Source: a bacterium (GTDB lineage: Bacteria > Vulcanimicrobiota > Xenobia > Xenobiales > JADMJV01). Taken from it: a DNA stretch of 64,000 bases. Every line of letters starts with the position of its first letter. Position 1 is the stretch's first letter. This document shows positions 51,690 to 60,207 of this stretch, in pieces. The stretch covers positions 61,008 through 125,007 of the forward strand of contig JAFEBA010000010.1 of NCBI GenBank assembly GCA_018266105.1, in the 5' to 3' direction. Below the pieces are notes generated by a model. That model saw only the letters and a program-made list of their open reading frames with translations. It did no database searches and was not told the origin of the DNA. Made by a program: the position numbers and the translations under genes.

Positions 51690-52721
51690 GTGATCGATCC
51701 GATTCGTTCCCCTCAGGCCCCTGTTCTCCACCCGTCCGGCCAGCGTGGTCTGGCCCCGGAGCAGCAGCCAGCAAACCCGACAGATGGTTTTTCGCCCAAC
51801 CAGAGTGACCCGGTCACCAAGCTGCAACAGCAGCCCCCCGTGCAAAACCCCTATCCGAGGCCCATGACCGAGGATGAAAAGGCTGATTTCAAGTCCTGGT
51901 TTCCCAACCTGGACGTCGAGGCTGCGCGCGTTACTCACGAAGCCACACCCCAGTACAATTGTATTTCCTGGACCACAGGCAATACCCAGAGCTGGGATTG
52001 GCCGCCTTCGATGTACGGTGGCACCCCTCAGGAGGCCTTTCAGCAGTACTATACCGAGCGAGGCTTCAGCCCCATCTCTGCAGAGGAGGCGGCCAACATT
52101 GGCAAAGACAAGGAGGTGGTGGCCTATTGGGAGGACCCGAACGGTCCTACCCATGGTTCGGTATCCGGTTCCACTCACGGGGAACGGTGGGAAAGCAAGT
52201 GTGGCCAGGCCGCTCAGATTCAGCACGGTCGCGATGAGTTGGAGTCAGAAGTCTACGGCAAGATCGCCGGCTACTGGCTGAAAACGAGTGAGGGCAAGCG
52301 CATTGTGCGCGAGATTCCCCTGGAGGCCCGACAACGTCTGGACGCCAAACTGGCCCTCCGGGTCGTCTCGGTGGAGCCTGAAGTTGCTCAGGCCTTCAGC
52401 TCGGCCTACAGCCAGTGGCAGTCCGAGCGGAGCTCCTCCAAGGTGGCCGTGTCTTCAAATCCGGCAGACTACCTGAAAGGGGAGGGATACCAAAAATTGC
52501 TGGCCCTGGGGAAGGCAGCCTTGCCCTTATGGATAGACAAAATGCGGTCCGGCGACTTCTTCTGTCAGTATGGCGTGCAAGAACTGACCAAGGCGGGTGA
52601 AGACGCCTTCCAGATCAAGGGTCCCAATCCACAGCCGGAGCTGAAGCCTCAGGAAGTTCGCTGTAGCGAGCAGGATAAAGCCAACCAGGTCATGGTCCAG
52701 TGGCTTGATAGCCAGTGGTAA
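51690..52721 (+). CDS. Cys/His hydrolase-like protein (DUF7689-type pattern), signal-less
   Basis: A 343-residue protein. Residues 1-58 are a disordered Pro/Gln/Asn-rich lead. The domain at about 65-195 has QYNCISWTTG (Cys91), EVVAYWEDP, THGSVS (His155), then ERWESKCGQAAQIQHG and EVYGKI. This order, N-C-I-x-W followed by a His strand and a W-x-S-K-x-G block, matches what I recall of an uncharacterised DUF7689-type domain, probably a papain-like or NlpC-like hydrolase. The rest is helical. No Sec signal is seen. Together with the C39-like protein it could be an exported effector; this is inference. Confidence 0.72.
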   Translation: MIDPIRSPQAPVLHPSGQRGLAPEQQPANPTDGFSPNQSDPVTKLQQQPPVQNPYPRPMTEDEKADFKSWFPNLDVEAARVTHEATPQYNCISWTTGNTQSWDWPPSMYGGTPQEAFQQYYTERGFSPISAEEAANIGKDKEVVAYWEDPNGPTHGSVSGSTHGERWESKCGQAAQIQHGRDELESEVYGKIAGYWLKTSEGKRIVREIPLEARQRLDAKLALRVVSVEPEVAQAFSSAYSQWQSERSSSKVAVSSNPADYLKGEGYQKLLALGKAALPLWIDKMRSGDFFCQYGVQELTKAGEDAFQIKGPNPQPELKPQEVRCSEQDKANQVMVQWLDSQW

Positions 52722-52740
52722 ACCGCTGATCAGGGGATCG

Positions 52741-52780
52741 ACGAGAGGGCCCGGGGCCGGTAGGTTCCGGGCCTTCTCGT
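52741..52780. terminator. Bidirectional hairpin between convergent genes
   Basis: ACGAGAGGGCCCGG (52741-52754) pairs with CCGGGCCTTCTCGT (52767-52780) at 13 of 14 positions. It lies between the genes ending at 52721 and 52780 and has little U-tract. Confidence 0.7.
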
Positions 52781-53223
52781 TAGTCCCGAGTCAGCCCGAA
52801 CTCTTCCTGGATGGAGTTCCACAGCTGAATGATCAAGGTCGGTGAGGTGCTGCGAGGAAGCCTGATCAACAGATAGACGAAGGCTGCCAACGCGGCCAGG
52901 CCGGTCAGGAACTGAATGACCGCCCGAAACGGGCTACGCTTTTTGCGTTCTTTGGCGGCTTCTTCCCTTTCGACCCTCTGCTGTTCCGCCTCGCGCTCGG
53001 CCGCGCGCTTACTCTGGTCGCCCTTTTGCTTCCACTGGTCGATGCGGACTTTCGCCTGATCGATCGAGCCGGACAGAAAAGCCAGTTCCGCCCTCAGGGA
53101 GCCGGGCTTCGCTTCTCCTGGTTCAGCCTTTTTTGCGGCCGGAGTGCCCAATTTATGGCCACATGCCTCACAAAAAGTCGCGTCCGGCAAAACCTGGCCC
53201 TTACAATTTTCACACTCTGGCAT
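52780..53223 (-). CDS. Zinc-ribbon, coiled-coil, single-pass membrane protein
   Basis: A 147-residue protein. Residues 2-25 form a zinc ribbon (CENCKG and FCEACGHKLG). A Lys/Glu-rich coiled coil spans about 45-95 (for example REAEQQRVEREEAAKERKK), and one membrane helix lies at about 103-122 (FLTGLAALAAFVYLLIRL). The ATG at 53223 has GGGAGG just upstream; the frame further up reads across the intergenic repeat. Similar layouts are common in zinc-ribbon membrane proteins of unknown role. Confidence 0.75.
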   Translation of the reverse strand: MPECENCKGQVLPDATFCEACGHKLGTPAAKKAEPGEAKPGSLRAELAFLSGSIDQAKVRIDQWKQKGDQSKRAAEREAEQQRVEREEAAKERKKRSPFRAVIQFLTGLAALAAFVYLLIRLPRSTSPTLIIQLWNSIQEEFGLTRD

Positions 53224-53302
53224 GCTGCCTCCCATTGACTGATAGTGCAGGCTTCCACAACAAAAAATAGCCACCCTGCAATCACCCCTAATCAACATTT
53301 GA

Positions 53303-53336
53303 GCAACCCTGTAAATAAGACTCTTTACAGGGTTGC
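53303..53336. promoter_or_regulatory. 13-bp perfect inverted repeat upstream of the HTH gene
   Basis: GCAACCCTGTAAA at 53303-53315 and TTTACAGGGTTGC at 53324-53336 are exact complements with an 8-base spacer. It is central in the divergent region between the zinc-ribbon gene and the HTH coiled-coil gene, which suits an operator for that HTH protein. Confidence 0.6.
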
Positions 53337-53348
53337 ACGTAGACCTGT

Positions 53349-53371
53349 AGAGAGGTGTCGCCTCTCTTTTG
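53349..53371 (+). terminator. Terminator-like hairpin in the HTH gene leader
   Basis: AGAGAGG pairs with CCTCTCT over a 5-base loop and is followed by TTT just before the coding start. It could attenuate transcription of the HTH gene. Confidence 0.5.
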
Positions 53372-53387
53372 TTGAATGCTATTCATT

Positions 53388-54092
53388 ATGAGTAAGATGT
53401 TGAACGTGACAGAGGCGGCCGAGCATTACAAGGTCTCAACGGCGACGATTCGGCGCTGGATTCGTAGTGGAAGGGTGCGCAGTCAGTTGACATTGGGACC
53501 CTTTGGTGAGCAGTGGATGATCGATCCGGACGGTCTTGTCGTGGATGATCGGGCTCAAGGTCCTTACTTGCCGGTGGAACAATTGATGGAGAAGCCTGAT
53601 CATGGTGGTGATCAGGCTTTGTTAAAGGAAGCTCAGGAGGCCCTTCAACAGGCCTGGGAGGCCAAGGAGAAGGCGGAGCAAGAATTAGATTCTCTGCGGA
53701 ATCAGTGTTTCGATTCGGACGTTTTTTCTTTGCGAGTAGATCTGGAGGGTAGCGAGAGTGCCCGCGCTCGTCTGGCTCAGGAGTTGGAGGTCCTGAGGGG
53801 TAGCGAGCGCCAAGCCTGGGAGGAGACTCGAACCGCCTTGAGGGCTCTGGGTTCTGCATACCAAGAGAGCGAGCGGCTCGGTCGGTTGGTTCAGCAGTTG
53901 GAGACCGAATCCGACTGTTTGCGTCGTAATCTGGCTCAGCGACTGGGCCTGGAGTGGCGAGAGCATTCGCTTTTGCAGTTATTTCTTCGTTGGGACTCTA
54001 TGGGAGACTGGGCAACGGCCAGTCTCGAACGGCCCGACTGGAGTCAATTGCGACGACGCCAGACGCTTTCGGAAGAACTGGATGCAGGCTGA
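53388..54092 (+). CDS. Excisionase/MerR-like HTH protein with long coiled coil
   Basis: A 234-residue protein. Residues 3-50 form an HTH_17-type DNA-binding domain (NVTEAAEHYKVSTATIRRWIRSGRVRS is the helix-turn-helix region). After a linker, residues 78-180 are a long coiled coil with heptads (LLKEAQEALQQAWEAKEKAEQ and ARARLAQELEVLRGSERQ), ending in a helical domain. No recombinase is near. It probably binds DNA as a dimer, and the 13-bp inverted repeat upstream may be its own operator. ATGs at 53376 and 53397 are other possible starts. Confidence 0.8.
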   Translation: MSKMLNVTEAAEHYKVSTATIRRWIRSGRVRSQLTLGPFGEQWMIDPDGLVVDDRAQGPYLPVEQLMEKPDHGGDQALLKEAQEALQQAWEAKEKAEQELDSLRNQCFDSDVFSLRVDLEGSESARARLAQELEVLRGSERQAWEETRTALRALGSAYQESERLGRLVQQLETESDCLRRNLAQRLGLEWREHSLLQLFLRWDSMGDWATASLERPDWSQLRRRQTLSEELDAG

Positions 54093-54126
54093 TGCTCGGA
54101 GCGTGGCCGGACAGCCGGCCACGCTC

Positions 54127-54837
54127 CTAGAAACGGAGGTCTAGCTGCTCGGGCATTTGAGCTCTGACGGGTTTATAGTTGCGTCGATGGTGTGGTGTAG
54201 GCCCCAGTCGCCGCAGGGCCTCCCGGTGGTCCCCCGTGCAGTAGCCCACATTTTGTTCCCACCCGTAGCCCGGATACTCCCGGGCCAGTTCGCGCATAAT
54301 TCGGTCGCGGGTGACCTTAGCCACGATTGACGCGGCTGCGATTAAGGCGCTGTTGCGGTCACCGCCGATCAAGGCTCTTTGCTTGAGTTTCTTATCGGGT
54401 AGTGGGTATTTTCCGTCAACCAGCACCAGTTTTGGCTTGACTCCCAGGCGTTTGAGGGCCGCGTGCATAGCGCCGAGGGAGAGGTGGTGAAGGTTCCCCT
54501 CGCTGATCACATCGACTGAGACCACTTCAACTTCAACCCGAATTTGGCTGGCCCTGATCAGTTCGACCAATAATTCTCGTTCCTCGGCACTCAGTTTTTT
54601 CGAGTCGTTCAGGCCCGGGATGAAGACCGGACCCTGGGCGGTGGCTGCGGCGGCCACTAACGGGCCTGCCATAGGGCCTCGGCCCACCTCGTCCGTGCCG
54701 ACGACCCATCCAGGGAAGGCGCTCAATTCGTGCTCCCATAGACTATCCAGGCGCGACCGTTCTTTGGTCCACCAGGGGTCTTCTTTAAATTCCTTGCGCT
54801 GATAGGCCTGCAGGCGACTAAGTCGGCTCAGATTCAT
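54127..54837 (-). CDS. rnhB: Ribonuclease HII
   Basis: A 236-residue enzyme that cuts RNA in RNA-DNA hybrids and single ribonucleotides. The catalytic GTDEVGRGPMAGPLVAAA is present with Asp-Glu, then LNDSKKLSAEERE, LVDGKYPL and AASIVAKVTRDRIM. About 45 residues precede the core, as in Bacillus RnhB. It overlaps the 3' end of rbgA by 20 bases. Confidence 0.95.
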   Translation of the reverse strand: MNLSRLSRLQAYQRKEFKEDPWWTKERSRLDSLWEHELSAFPGWVVGTDEVGRGPMAGPLVAAAATAQGPVFIPGLNDSKKLSAEERELLVELIRASQIRVEVEVVSVDVISEGNLHHLSLGAMHAALKRLGVKPKLVLVDGKYPLPDKKLKQRALIGGDRNSALIAAASIVAKVTRDRIMRELAREYPGYGWEQNVGYCTGDHREALRRLGPTPHHRRNYKPVRAQMPEQLDLRF

Positions 54838-55684
54838 GCATGGGCTCCCAGGTAATATTGCCTAATTTGCCGTCGAAACATTGGTTGAACAGCCAGGTTG
54901 CAGCCCGTTCTTCGTCTACGATGCCGCCTTTCTGTAAGAATCCGAGCTTGCGGCCCAGTTCTTCCAGGCTTTGAGCGGCAGCCGGCAATCGGTGCTGTTG
55001 CTCGAGTTCAACCAGTCGTCGTAGTAAAATCGTGGCGACTTCAAAGCGGGGAATTACGTCAGCTTTGACATTGCCGCAGGCGGTCAGATGCGCCAGTTGA
55101 GTCCAGGTCTCGATTCGAGGGTAAAGAATTCCGGGAGTGTCGCGCACCAAAATTCCATCCGGACCACTGACCCAATTGGATTTGCCTCGGGTCAGTCCGG
55201 GCTTTTTTCCCGTTTTGGCCGAGGCCCGACCCACCAGCCGGTTGAGTAGGGAGGACTTGCCCACATTGGGGAGGCCCACCACCATCAGTCGAAGGGGGCG
55301 CTCAAGTAGCGATCTGCCGCTGCGCTTCTGGCTGAGGCGCTCGTGGATGCTGGCGAGCGGGCCCTTCAGGGGGCCAAGACCCGAGCCTGACTTAGACTGC
55401 ATCTCGACCACCTGGTGGAGTTTGCGCAGTTCGGTGGCCCACTCGCGAGTGCGTTCGGGGTCGGCCAGGTCGACCTTGTTGAGTACCCACAGTTGTTCCA
55501 CGGGGCGCTTTCGCAGACTATCTAGCAACTGGGGATGCTGACTGCTGCGGGGGATGCGTGCATCCAAAAGAAAAAGCACAACGTCGATTTCCTTGAGTTG
55601 CTCTTCCAGCATGCGCCAGGCGCTTTTCATGTGCCCCGGGAACCAAGAGAAGGTGGCCTTGGGTGGTTCTTTGAGTGACTCCAT
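54818..55684 (-). CDS. rbgA: Ribosome biogenesis GTPase RbgA (YlqF)
   Basis: A 288-residue circularly permuted GTPase needed for late 50S assembly. The order is G4 (LNKVDLAD), G5-like (SKSGSGL), G1 (VVGLPNVGKSSLLNRL), G2 (GLTRGKSNWV) and G3 (VRDTPGI), typical of YlqF. The N-terminus KATFSWFPGHMKSA is a family hallmark. The ATG at 55684 follows AAGGA; the open frame upstream is not needed. It is between rplS and rnhB as in many Firmicutes. Confidence 0.95.
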   Translation of the reverse strand: MESLKEPPKATFSWFPGHMKSAWRMLEEQLKEIDVVLFLLDARIPRSSQHPQLLDSLRKRPVEQLWVLNKVDLADPERTREWATELRKLHQVVEMQSKSGSGLGPLKGPLASIHERLSQKRSGRSLLERPLRLMVVGLPNVGKSSLLNRLVGRASAKTGKKPGLTRGKSNWVSGPDGILVRDTPGILYPRIETWTQLAHLTACGNVKADVIPRFEVATILLRRLVELEQQHRLPAAAQSLEELGRKLGFLQKGGIVDEERAATWLFNQCFDGKLGNITWEPMHESEPT

Positions 55685-55707
55685 TGCAATGGTCCTTAAA
55701 TACAAAG

Positions 55708-55733
55708 AAGGCCCGTCCCTGCGGACGAGCCTT
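55708..55733 (-). terminator. Hairpin between rplS and rbgA
   Basis: On the mRNA strand AAGGC.CGTCC pairs with GGACG.GCCTT over a four-base loop and runs into CTTTG. It may reduce read-through so that more L19 than RbgA is made. Confidence 0.55.
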
Positions 55734-55757
55734 CCTGGCGGCTAATGCAGTTCAGGC

Positions 55758-56105
55758 TTACTGGCGGCGCTCTTTAACGCGAGCATCCTTACCAACCTTA
55801 TCGCGCAGATAGAACAGGCGGGCGCGACGGACGATACCGCGGCGCACCACTTCTAACTTATCCACGCGGGGGCTGTGGATCAAAACCGTGCGTTCAACGC
55901 CGACACCGTGAGAAATCTTGCGCAGAGTAATGGTCTCGCGCAGGCCGCCACGGCGATTGCGGGTGATGCAGACCCCTTCGAAAGCCTGAAGACGCTCTTT
56001 GCCACCTTCAACGACCTTGAGCCAGGCGCGAACAGTGTCGCCAGGTCCGAACTCGGGGAGTTCTTTCTTCATCTGCTCGGCTTCAAGAGTTTTGATGATT
56101 TGCAT
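55758..56105 (-). CDS. rplS: Ribosomal protein L19
   Basis: A 115-residue 50S protein. [29 protein letters not shown] and the end RAKLFYLRD-like segment ([19 protein letters not shown]) are diagnostic. The usual upstream genes rpsP, rimM and trmD are not present; a nucleotidyltransferase gene is there instead. Confidence 0.97.
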   Translation of the reverse strand: MQIIKTLEAEQMKKELPEFGPGDTVRAWLKVVEGGKERLQAFEGVCITRNRRGGLRETITLRKISHGVGVERTVLIHSPRVDKLEVVRRGIVRRARLFYLRDKVGKDARVKERRQ

Positions 56106-56144
56106 GGTTTTGACGTCCTTTCCCTATAGGAAGTCGGAATAATA

Positions 56145-56324
56145 TCACCTTGTGCAAGAGCTGGCAAGGCCTGGGCTGAATTTTTTACGACTGGCCAGGA
56201 CTCCCAGACCGATAGTAAACAGAACCAGCCCGACTTGATGGCCCCCGACCAGAGCAAAGAGAATGGCGCCGAAACCGGGGGCGCAAAAGGAAGTGGCGTT
56301 CAAGTTGATCGTGAACGGGACCAC
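56145..56324 (-). CDS. Possible small membrane protein
   Basis: In the gap upstream of rplS a 59-codon frame from GTG encodes mostly hydrophobic residues (GFGAILFALVGGHQVGLVLF, then IGLGVLASRKKF), a membrane helix or hairpin followed by basic residues. No ribosome site is seen and the frame closes just upstream at a stop, so it could be a decayed remnant. Confidence 0.3.
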   Translation of the reverse strand: MVPFTINLNATSFCAPGFGAILFALVGGHQVGLVLFTIGLGVLASRKKFSPGLASSCTR

Positions 56325-56370
56325 ATGTGCGCTGGCGCAGGTCGCAGCTTGTTAGGCAGCTCCTTCTGGC

Positions 56371-57066
56371 TTAAGGTAAATCGGAGAAAGACCACATCAT
56401 ACCGGTCTTGGGCTGCGGCTCTGGCTCGCGTTCCGGGTAGTTGACTCGCTGAATACTCCATTTGGAGGCTTCTTCGAGCTTGAGGCCCTTGCTCGCCAGG
56501 CCCTCTCTATAGAGGCCCAAAAGAGGCTGGCCCGGCGTCACCTGTTTGGCCCCCAGAAAGGACTTGAGCATGAAATCTTCGCCCCTGTCATCGGTCAGTT
56601 GCCAGGACACGGCCCCGTGATCCCCGGGTCGATAGCCACCTTTGGAGATACCGATGGCGTCCAGGTCGGAATGAGCTCCGAAACGACCCTTGACCAGACT
56701 GCCGGTCACATAGACTCGCGCCGGGAAGCCACCCTGATTTTCGGCCACCAGGCGTTGGCTTTCGCTGCTAAAACGATTTTCCAGCTCCTCGAAGCGCTGC
56801 TGAACTTGAGCGTCTGAATAAGGCTTCTCGAGGTCACGGCGGATCTTGTCCACCCAGCGATGCTCAGCCTGGGCCCAGCCCGTTTGCATCCGGCGCAGCA
56901 ATTCATCGCCTTCCAGGCGTTCCAGTTCGGCCTGAAAGTCGGGCTTGAAGTTGCTGGCGTAGCAGGCCAGATTTTCTTCGAGCAGGACGTGTTCTTCTCG
57001 TTTCAGGTTCAGGGCCTGAAGTGCCTTGCCGGCAATTCGGTCGGGCAGGCGGGGCTGGATCTGCAT
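56371..57066 (-). CDS. Nucleotidyltransferase-fold protein
   Basis: A 231-residue protein. A helical first 110 residues lead to RVYVTGSLVKGRFGAHSDLDAIGIS, where GS at 122-123 and SDLD at 133-136 match the metal and nucleotide site of the polymerase-beta nucleotidyltransferase superfamily. The third Asp is not obvious. No signal peptide is present. The start MQIQP resembles that of the protein at 41911 (MQIQQ). It lies divergent from asnS. It could modify a tRNA, protein or antibiotic; the substrate is unknown. Confidence 0.7.
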   Translation of the reverse strand: MQIQPRLPDRIAGKALQALNLKREEHVLLEENLACYASNFKPDFQAELERLEGDELLRRMQTGWAQAEHRWVDKIRRDLEKPYSDAQVQQRFEELENRFSSESQRLVAENQGGFPARVYVTGSLVKGRFGAHSDLDAIGISKGGYRPGDHGAVSWQLTDDRGEDFMLKSFLGAKQVTPGQPLLGLYREGLASKGLKLEEASKWSIQRVNYPEREPEPQPKTGMMWSFSDLP

Positions 57067-57185
57067 AGACCAAGCTTAGGACAGGGCACTCAAATAGATT
57101 TGAAAGAGGAGCGCCCCGGTCGACCCGCAAAGCCTGGTTCGGCCGGCCGAAGGTGGGCGCCGGCGAAAGGACGGATTTGAAAACA

Positions 57186-58487
57186 ATGAGCAACGCGCCC
57201 TGGGTACGCATTGACAAGGTCGGAGAGCATTCCGGAGAAATCGTAGAGATCCGCGGCTGGTTGAGTCGTATTCGCTCTTCCGGCAAAATCAGCTTTCTAC
57301 AATTGCGCGATGGCTCGGGCAATATCCAGGGGGTTATGGCGAAAGCCGACGTGGGAGAGGACATCTTCGCCAAGTCTAAGAGCGTCGGTCAAGAATCCTC
57401 ATTGCGCGCCTGGGGAAAGGTCAATCCGGACGAGCGCGCTCCCGGCGGTTACGAATTGCACCTCACTGATATTGAGGTTTTGCATAACGCTGAGGGTTAT
57501 CCGATCACCCCCAAGGAGCACGGCACGGACTTCTTAATGGATCACCGCCATCTCTGGTTGCGCTCCAACCGGCAGCACGCCATTCTCAAAATTCGCGCCG
57601 AGATCATGAAGGGCATCATCGATTGGTTGGATGACCACGACTTTTTGCGCGTGGACACCCCGATTCTGACTCCCAGCGCCTGCGAAGGCACCACCACCCT
57701 GTTTGAAACCGAATATTTCGAGTCGAAAGCCTACCTGGCTCAGTCCGGCCAGCTCTATAACGAAGCCACCGCTATGGCCTTTGGTAAGGTCTATACTTTC
57801 GGGCCGACCTTCCGTGCCGAGAAGTCCAAGACCCGTCGCCATCTGATGGAGTTCTGGATGGTGGAACCAGAGATGGCCTTCTGCGACTTCGAGGAGAATA
57901 TGTGCGTGCAGGAGCAAATGCTCGAGTACGTGGTTCAGCGGGTCATCAATAAACGGGCGCGCGAGCTCAAAGTCTTGGAAAGAGACATCTCCAAGCTGGA
58001 AAAAATCAAGGCGCCCTTCGTCAGGCTCTCCTACGATGACGCGGTCAAGTTGCTGCAGGAAAAGGGGGTGGACTTTCAGTGGGGAGGCGACTTCGGCGGC
58101 GGCGACGAGACCATCATCGCGGAAGCCTTCGACAAACCTGTTTTTGTGCACCGTTTTCCGACAGCCATCAAAGCTTTCTATATGAAGCCTGATCCGGAGC
58201 GTCCAGAAGTGGTTTTGGGAGCCGACCTGCTGGCTCCGGAAGGCTATGGCGAGGTGATCGGCGGCGGCCAGCGCATGGACGACCTGGCTCTCCTGGAACA
58301 GCGCATCAAAGAGCATAACCTGCCGGAAGAGGCCTACGCCTGGTATGTGGACCTTCGCCGCTACGGCTCGGTCCCGCACTCTGGTTTCGGTCTAGGCCTG
58401 GAGCGAACTGTTGCCTGGCTCTGCGGTCTGGAACATGTGCGTGAAACCATTCCTTTCCCACGAATGCTCTCACGCCTCTACCCCTGA
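57186..58487 (+). CDS. asnS: Asparaginyl-tRNA synthetase
   Basis: A 433-residue class IIb synthetase. The OB-fold anticodon domain is [24 protein letters not shown]; motif 1 lies in [16 protein letters not shown], motif 2 is [21 protein letters not shown] and motif 3 is [16 protein letters not shown]. Absence of the GAD-like insertion and the residues [11 protein letters not shown] fit AsnRS. The ATG at 57186 gives the normal N-terminus; an open frame to GTG 57153 adds only 11 residues. Confidence 0.95.
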   Translation: MSNAPWVRIDKVGEHSGEIVEIRGWLSRIRSSGKISFLQLRDGSGNIQGVMAKADVGEDIFAKSKSVGQESSLRAWGKVNPDERAPGGYELHLTDIEVLHNAEGYPITPKEHGTDFLMDHRHLWLRSNRQHAILKIRAEIMKGIIDWLDDHDFLRVDTPILTPSACEGTTTLFETEYFESKAYLAQSGQLYNEATAMAFGKVYTFGPTFRAEKSKTRRHLMEFWMVEPEMAFCDFEENMCVQEQMLEYVVQRVINKRARELKVLERDISKLEKIKAPFVRLSYDDAVKLLQEKGVDFQWGGDFGGGDETIIAEAFDKPVFVHRFPTAIKAFYMKPDPERPEVVLGADLLAPEGYGEVIGGGQRMDDLALLEQRIKEHNLPEEAYAWYVDLRRYGSVPHSGFGLGLERTVAWLCGLEHVRETIPFPRMLSRLYP

Positions 58488-58528
58488 GTCAGACGCAACC
58501 ATTTGGGAAAAGTCCGGTTTAAGGTTCT

Positions 58529-59428
58529 ATGCGGATTCCAGGAGCTGTTGACATTCAGCAAATCGGTGTTGGCGTCTTTGAGTCATCTGGCTCCCCCAAG
58601 CAAAGGCCGCTAAAGCAAGCGACAGGGGGTCATTGTCAACAACTCCTTGTGACTCTTCTGATGCTCACAACCTTGGGCTGGGCTCAGCCCCTGCCCGCAG
58701 TCAGCCGCTCGGGAGGTTGGAAGGCGGTGCTGGAGCGCTGTCGCGCCCACTCCAGGGGGCGCCTGGAACGGGCTGGAGCCAGCGGGGCGCGGATTGAACC
58801 GACACCCGACGGGAGCAGTTTCTTCCTCAGTTACACTCCTCCCGGGGCTCGTCCAAACGCGCCCGTGGTGGTGAGTCTGCACGGACACGAAAGTTGGGCC
58901 GCCGACGAGGCGACCATGTGGAAAGAAGAACTCGATCGGCGTGGCTGGCGTCTGCTGGCCTTGCAATGGTGGTTCGGTAATGGTCAGCGTCAAGAAAATT
59001 ATTTGAGGCCCCAAGAGATGTATCCCGCTATCGAACGGGCCCTGGCCGGGACTCGACCGGGCGGAGCCATCCTGCATGGATTTTCGATGGGCTCTGCCAA
59101 CAGTTATGCTGTGGCTGGCCTGGACTGGGACACCGGCAACCACTTCTTTGGGCTGTGCATTGCCAATGCAGGTTCTGCTGAGACCGACTATCCGCCCACG
59201 GCCGCGGTGCGCTCCCTGGCAGGTTCCCACTGGGTGCTCTACGCTGGCGTGAAGGACTGGCAAAATCCGGAGAAGTCTGGACCTGAGGCCATGGCTCGAA
59301 CTTCCACCTGGCTCGCCTCCAAGGGTGCAATCGTCGATCTCTTCATCAAGGATCCCGAGGGAGACCACGGCGGTTTCCACCAGCGCCCCCAGAACATGCG
59401 TGCGGCTCTTGACTTTTACAGGAACTAA
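58529..59428 (+). CDS. Secreted alpha/beta-hydrolase (esterase-like)
   Basis: Up to 299 residues. The hydrolase core starts near residue 95 (APVVVSLHGHESW), has the nucleophile GFSMGS, and a late Asp-His region (YAGVKDWQNPEKSG, then DHGGFH). A hydrophobic segment LLVTLLMLTTLGWAQPLPA around 39-57 is a likely signal peptide. The start is uncertain: the ATG at 58529 has AAGG upstream but makes the repeat copy coding, whereas the GTG at 58649 starts right after the repeat but lacks a ribosome site. Substrate unknown; a surface or polymer esterase is plausible. Confidence 0.78.
   Translation: MRIPGAVDIQQIGVGVFESSGSPKQRPLKQATGGHCQQLLVTLLMLTTLGWAQPLPAVSRSGGWKAVLERCRAHSRGRLERAGASGARIEPTPDGSSFFLSYTPPGARPNAPVVVSLHGHESWAADEATMWKEELDRRGWRLLALQWWFGNGQRQENYLRPQEMYPAIERALAGTRPGGAILHGFSMGSANSYAVAGLDWDTGNHFFGLCIANAGSAETDYPPTAAVRSLAGSHWVLYAGVKDWQNPEKSGPEAMARTSTWLASKGAIVDLFIKDPEGDHGGFHQRPQNMRAALDFYRN
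58541..58646. repeat. Dispersed repeat with inverted ends, copy 2
   Basis: GGAGCTGTTGACA at 58541-58553 pairs with TGTCAACAACTCC at 58634-58646 at 12 of 13 positions. Internal blocks match copy 1 at 10460-10557 in order. It lies between asnS and the esterase body and may extend the esterase frame at its 5' end. Confidence 0.6.
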
Positions 59429-59454
59429 GACGTTCCAGATTGAACGACCGCCCC

Positions 59455-60207
59455 ATGGCTGGGCACTCAAAATGGAAAAATATTCGACTCAAGAAGGGGC
59501 GCGTGGACGCCAAGAAAGGCGCCATCTTCACCAAGCTCTCACGAGACATTCTGATCGCTTGCAAACAGGGCGGCGGGCCTGATCCAGAGGCAAACTATCG
59601 GCTGAAGGACGCCATCTTACGCGCTCGTGAGGCCAGCATGCCTCGCGAGAACATCGAGCGGGCCCTCGAAAAAGCCCGCGGCGGGGGCGAGGGCGCGGAG
59701 CTGGACGAGGTCGTCTACGAGGGCTATGGTCCGGCGGGCATCGCCATCATGGTCGAGGCGGCAACCAACAATCGCAACCGGACTGCGGCTGAGATCCGCT
59801 TAATTTTTTCGAAGAACGCCGGCACTTTTGGTGAAAGTGGCTGCGTGGCCTGGTTGTTTGAAAAGAAAGGTCAGATCAGCGGTCCCAACGCCGGACTCGA
59901 CGAAGACGGACTGATGGAGAAAGCCATTGAGGCTGGAGCGGACGACCTGGAGATGGACGAGGAGAACTTTATTATCAGCTGCGACCCGACCTCGCTTCAC
60001 GAAGTGCGTACCGCTCTGGTGGCCAACAAGGTGCCGGTCAAGAGCAGTGAGCTGACCATGATTGCGAAAACCTCCGTGGAAGTAGGCGTGGCTGACGCTC
60101 CGGCGGTTCTGAAACTGATGGACCTGCTGGAGGAACACGACGACGTGCTGAATGTGTACACGAATTTCGAGCTATCCGCTGAGGCTGTGGAAGCGATGGA
60201 CGCGTGA
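59455..60207 (+). CDS. yebC: YebC/PmpR-family protein
   Basis: A 250-residue protein. MAGHSKWKNIRLKKGRVDAKK and MPRENIERALEKARG are typical. Recent work on this family links it to translation of proline stretches or to transcription control. The ATG at 59455 is the family start; a TTG at 59440 is less likely. It precedes ruvC-ruvA-ruvB as in many bacteria; its stop overlaps the ruvC GTG. Confidence 0.96.
   Translation: MAGHSKWKNIRLKKGRVDAKKGAIFTKLSRDILIACKQGGGPDPEANYRLKDAILRAREASMPRENIERALEKARGGGEGAELDEVVYEGYGPAGIAIMVEAATNNRNRTAAEIRLIFSKNAGTFGESGCVAWLFEKKGQISGPNAGLDEDGLMEKAIEAGADDLEMDEENFIISCDPTSLHEVRTALVANKVPVKSSELTMIAKTSVEVGVADAPAVLKLMDLLEEHDDVLNVYTNFELSAEAVEAMDA

Noticed and set aside
58541..58646. 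Integron attC site
   Set aside because: The ends are complementary, but the RYYYAAC/GTTRRRY core is not matched and no integrase is near.
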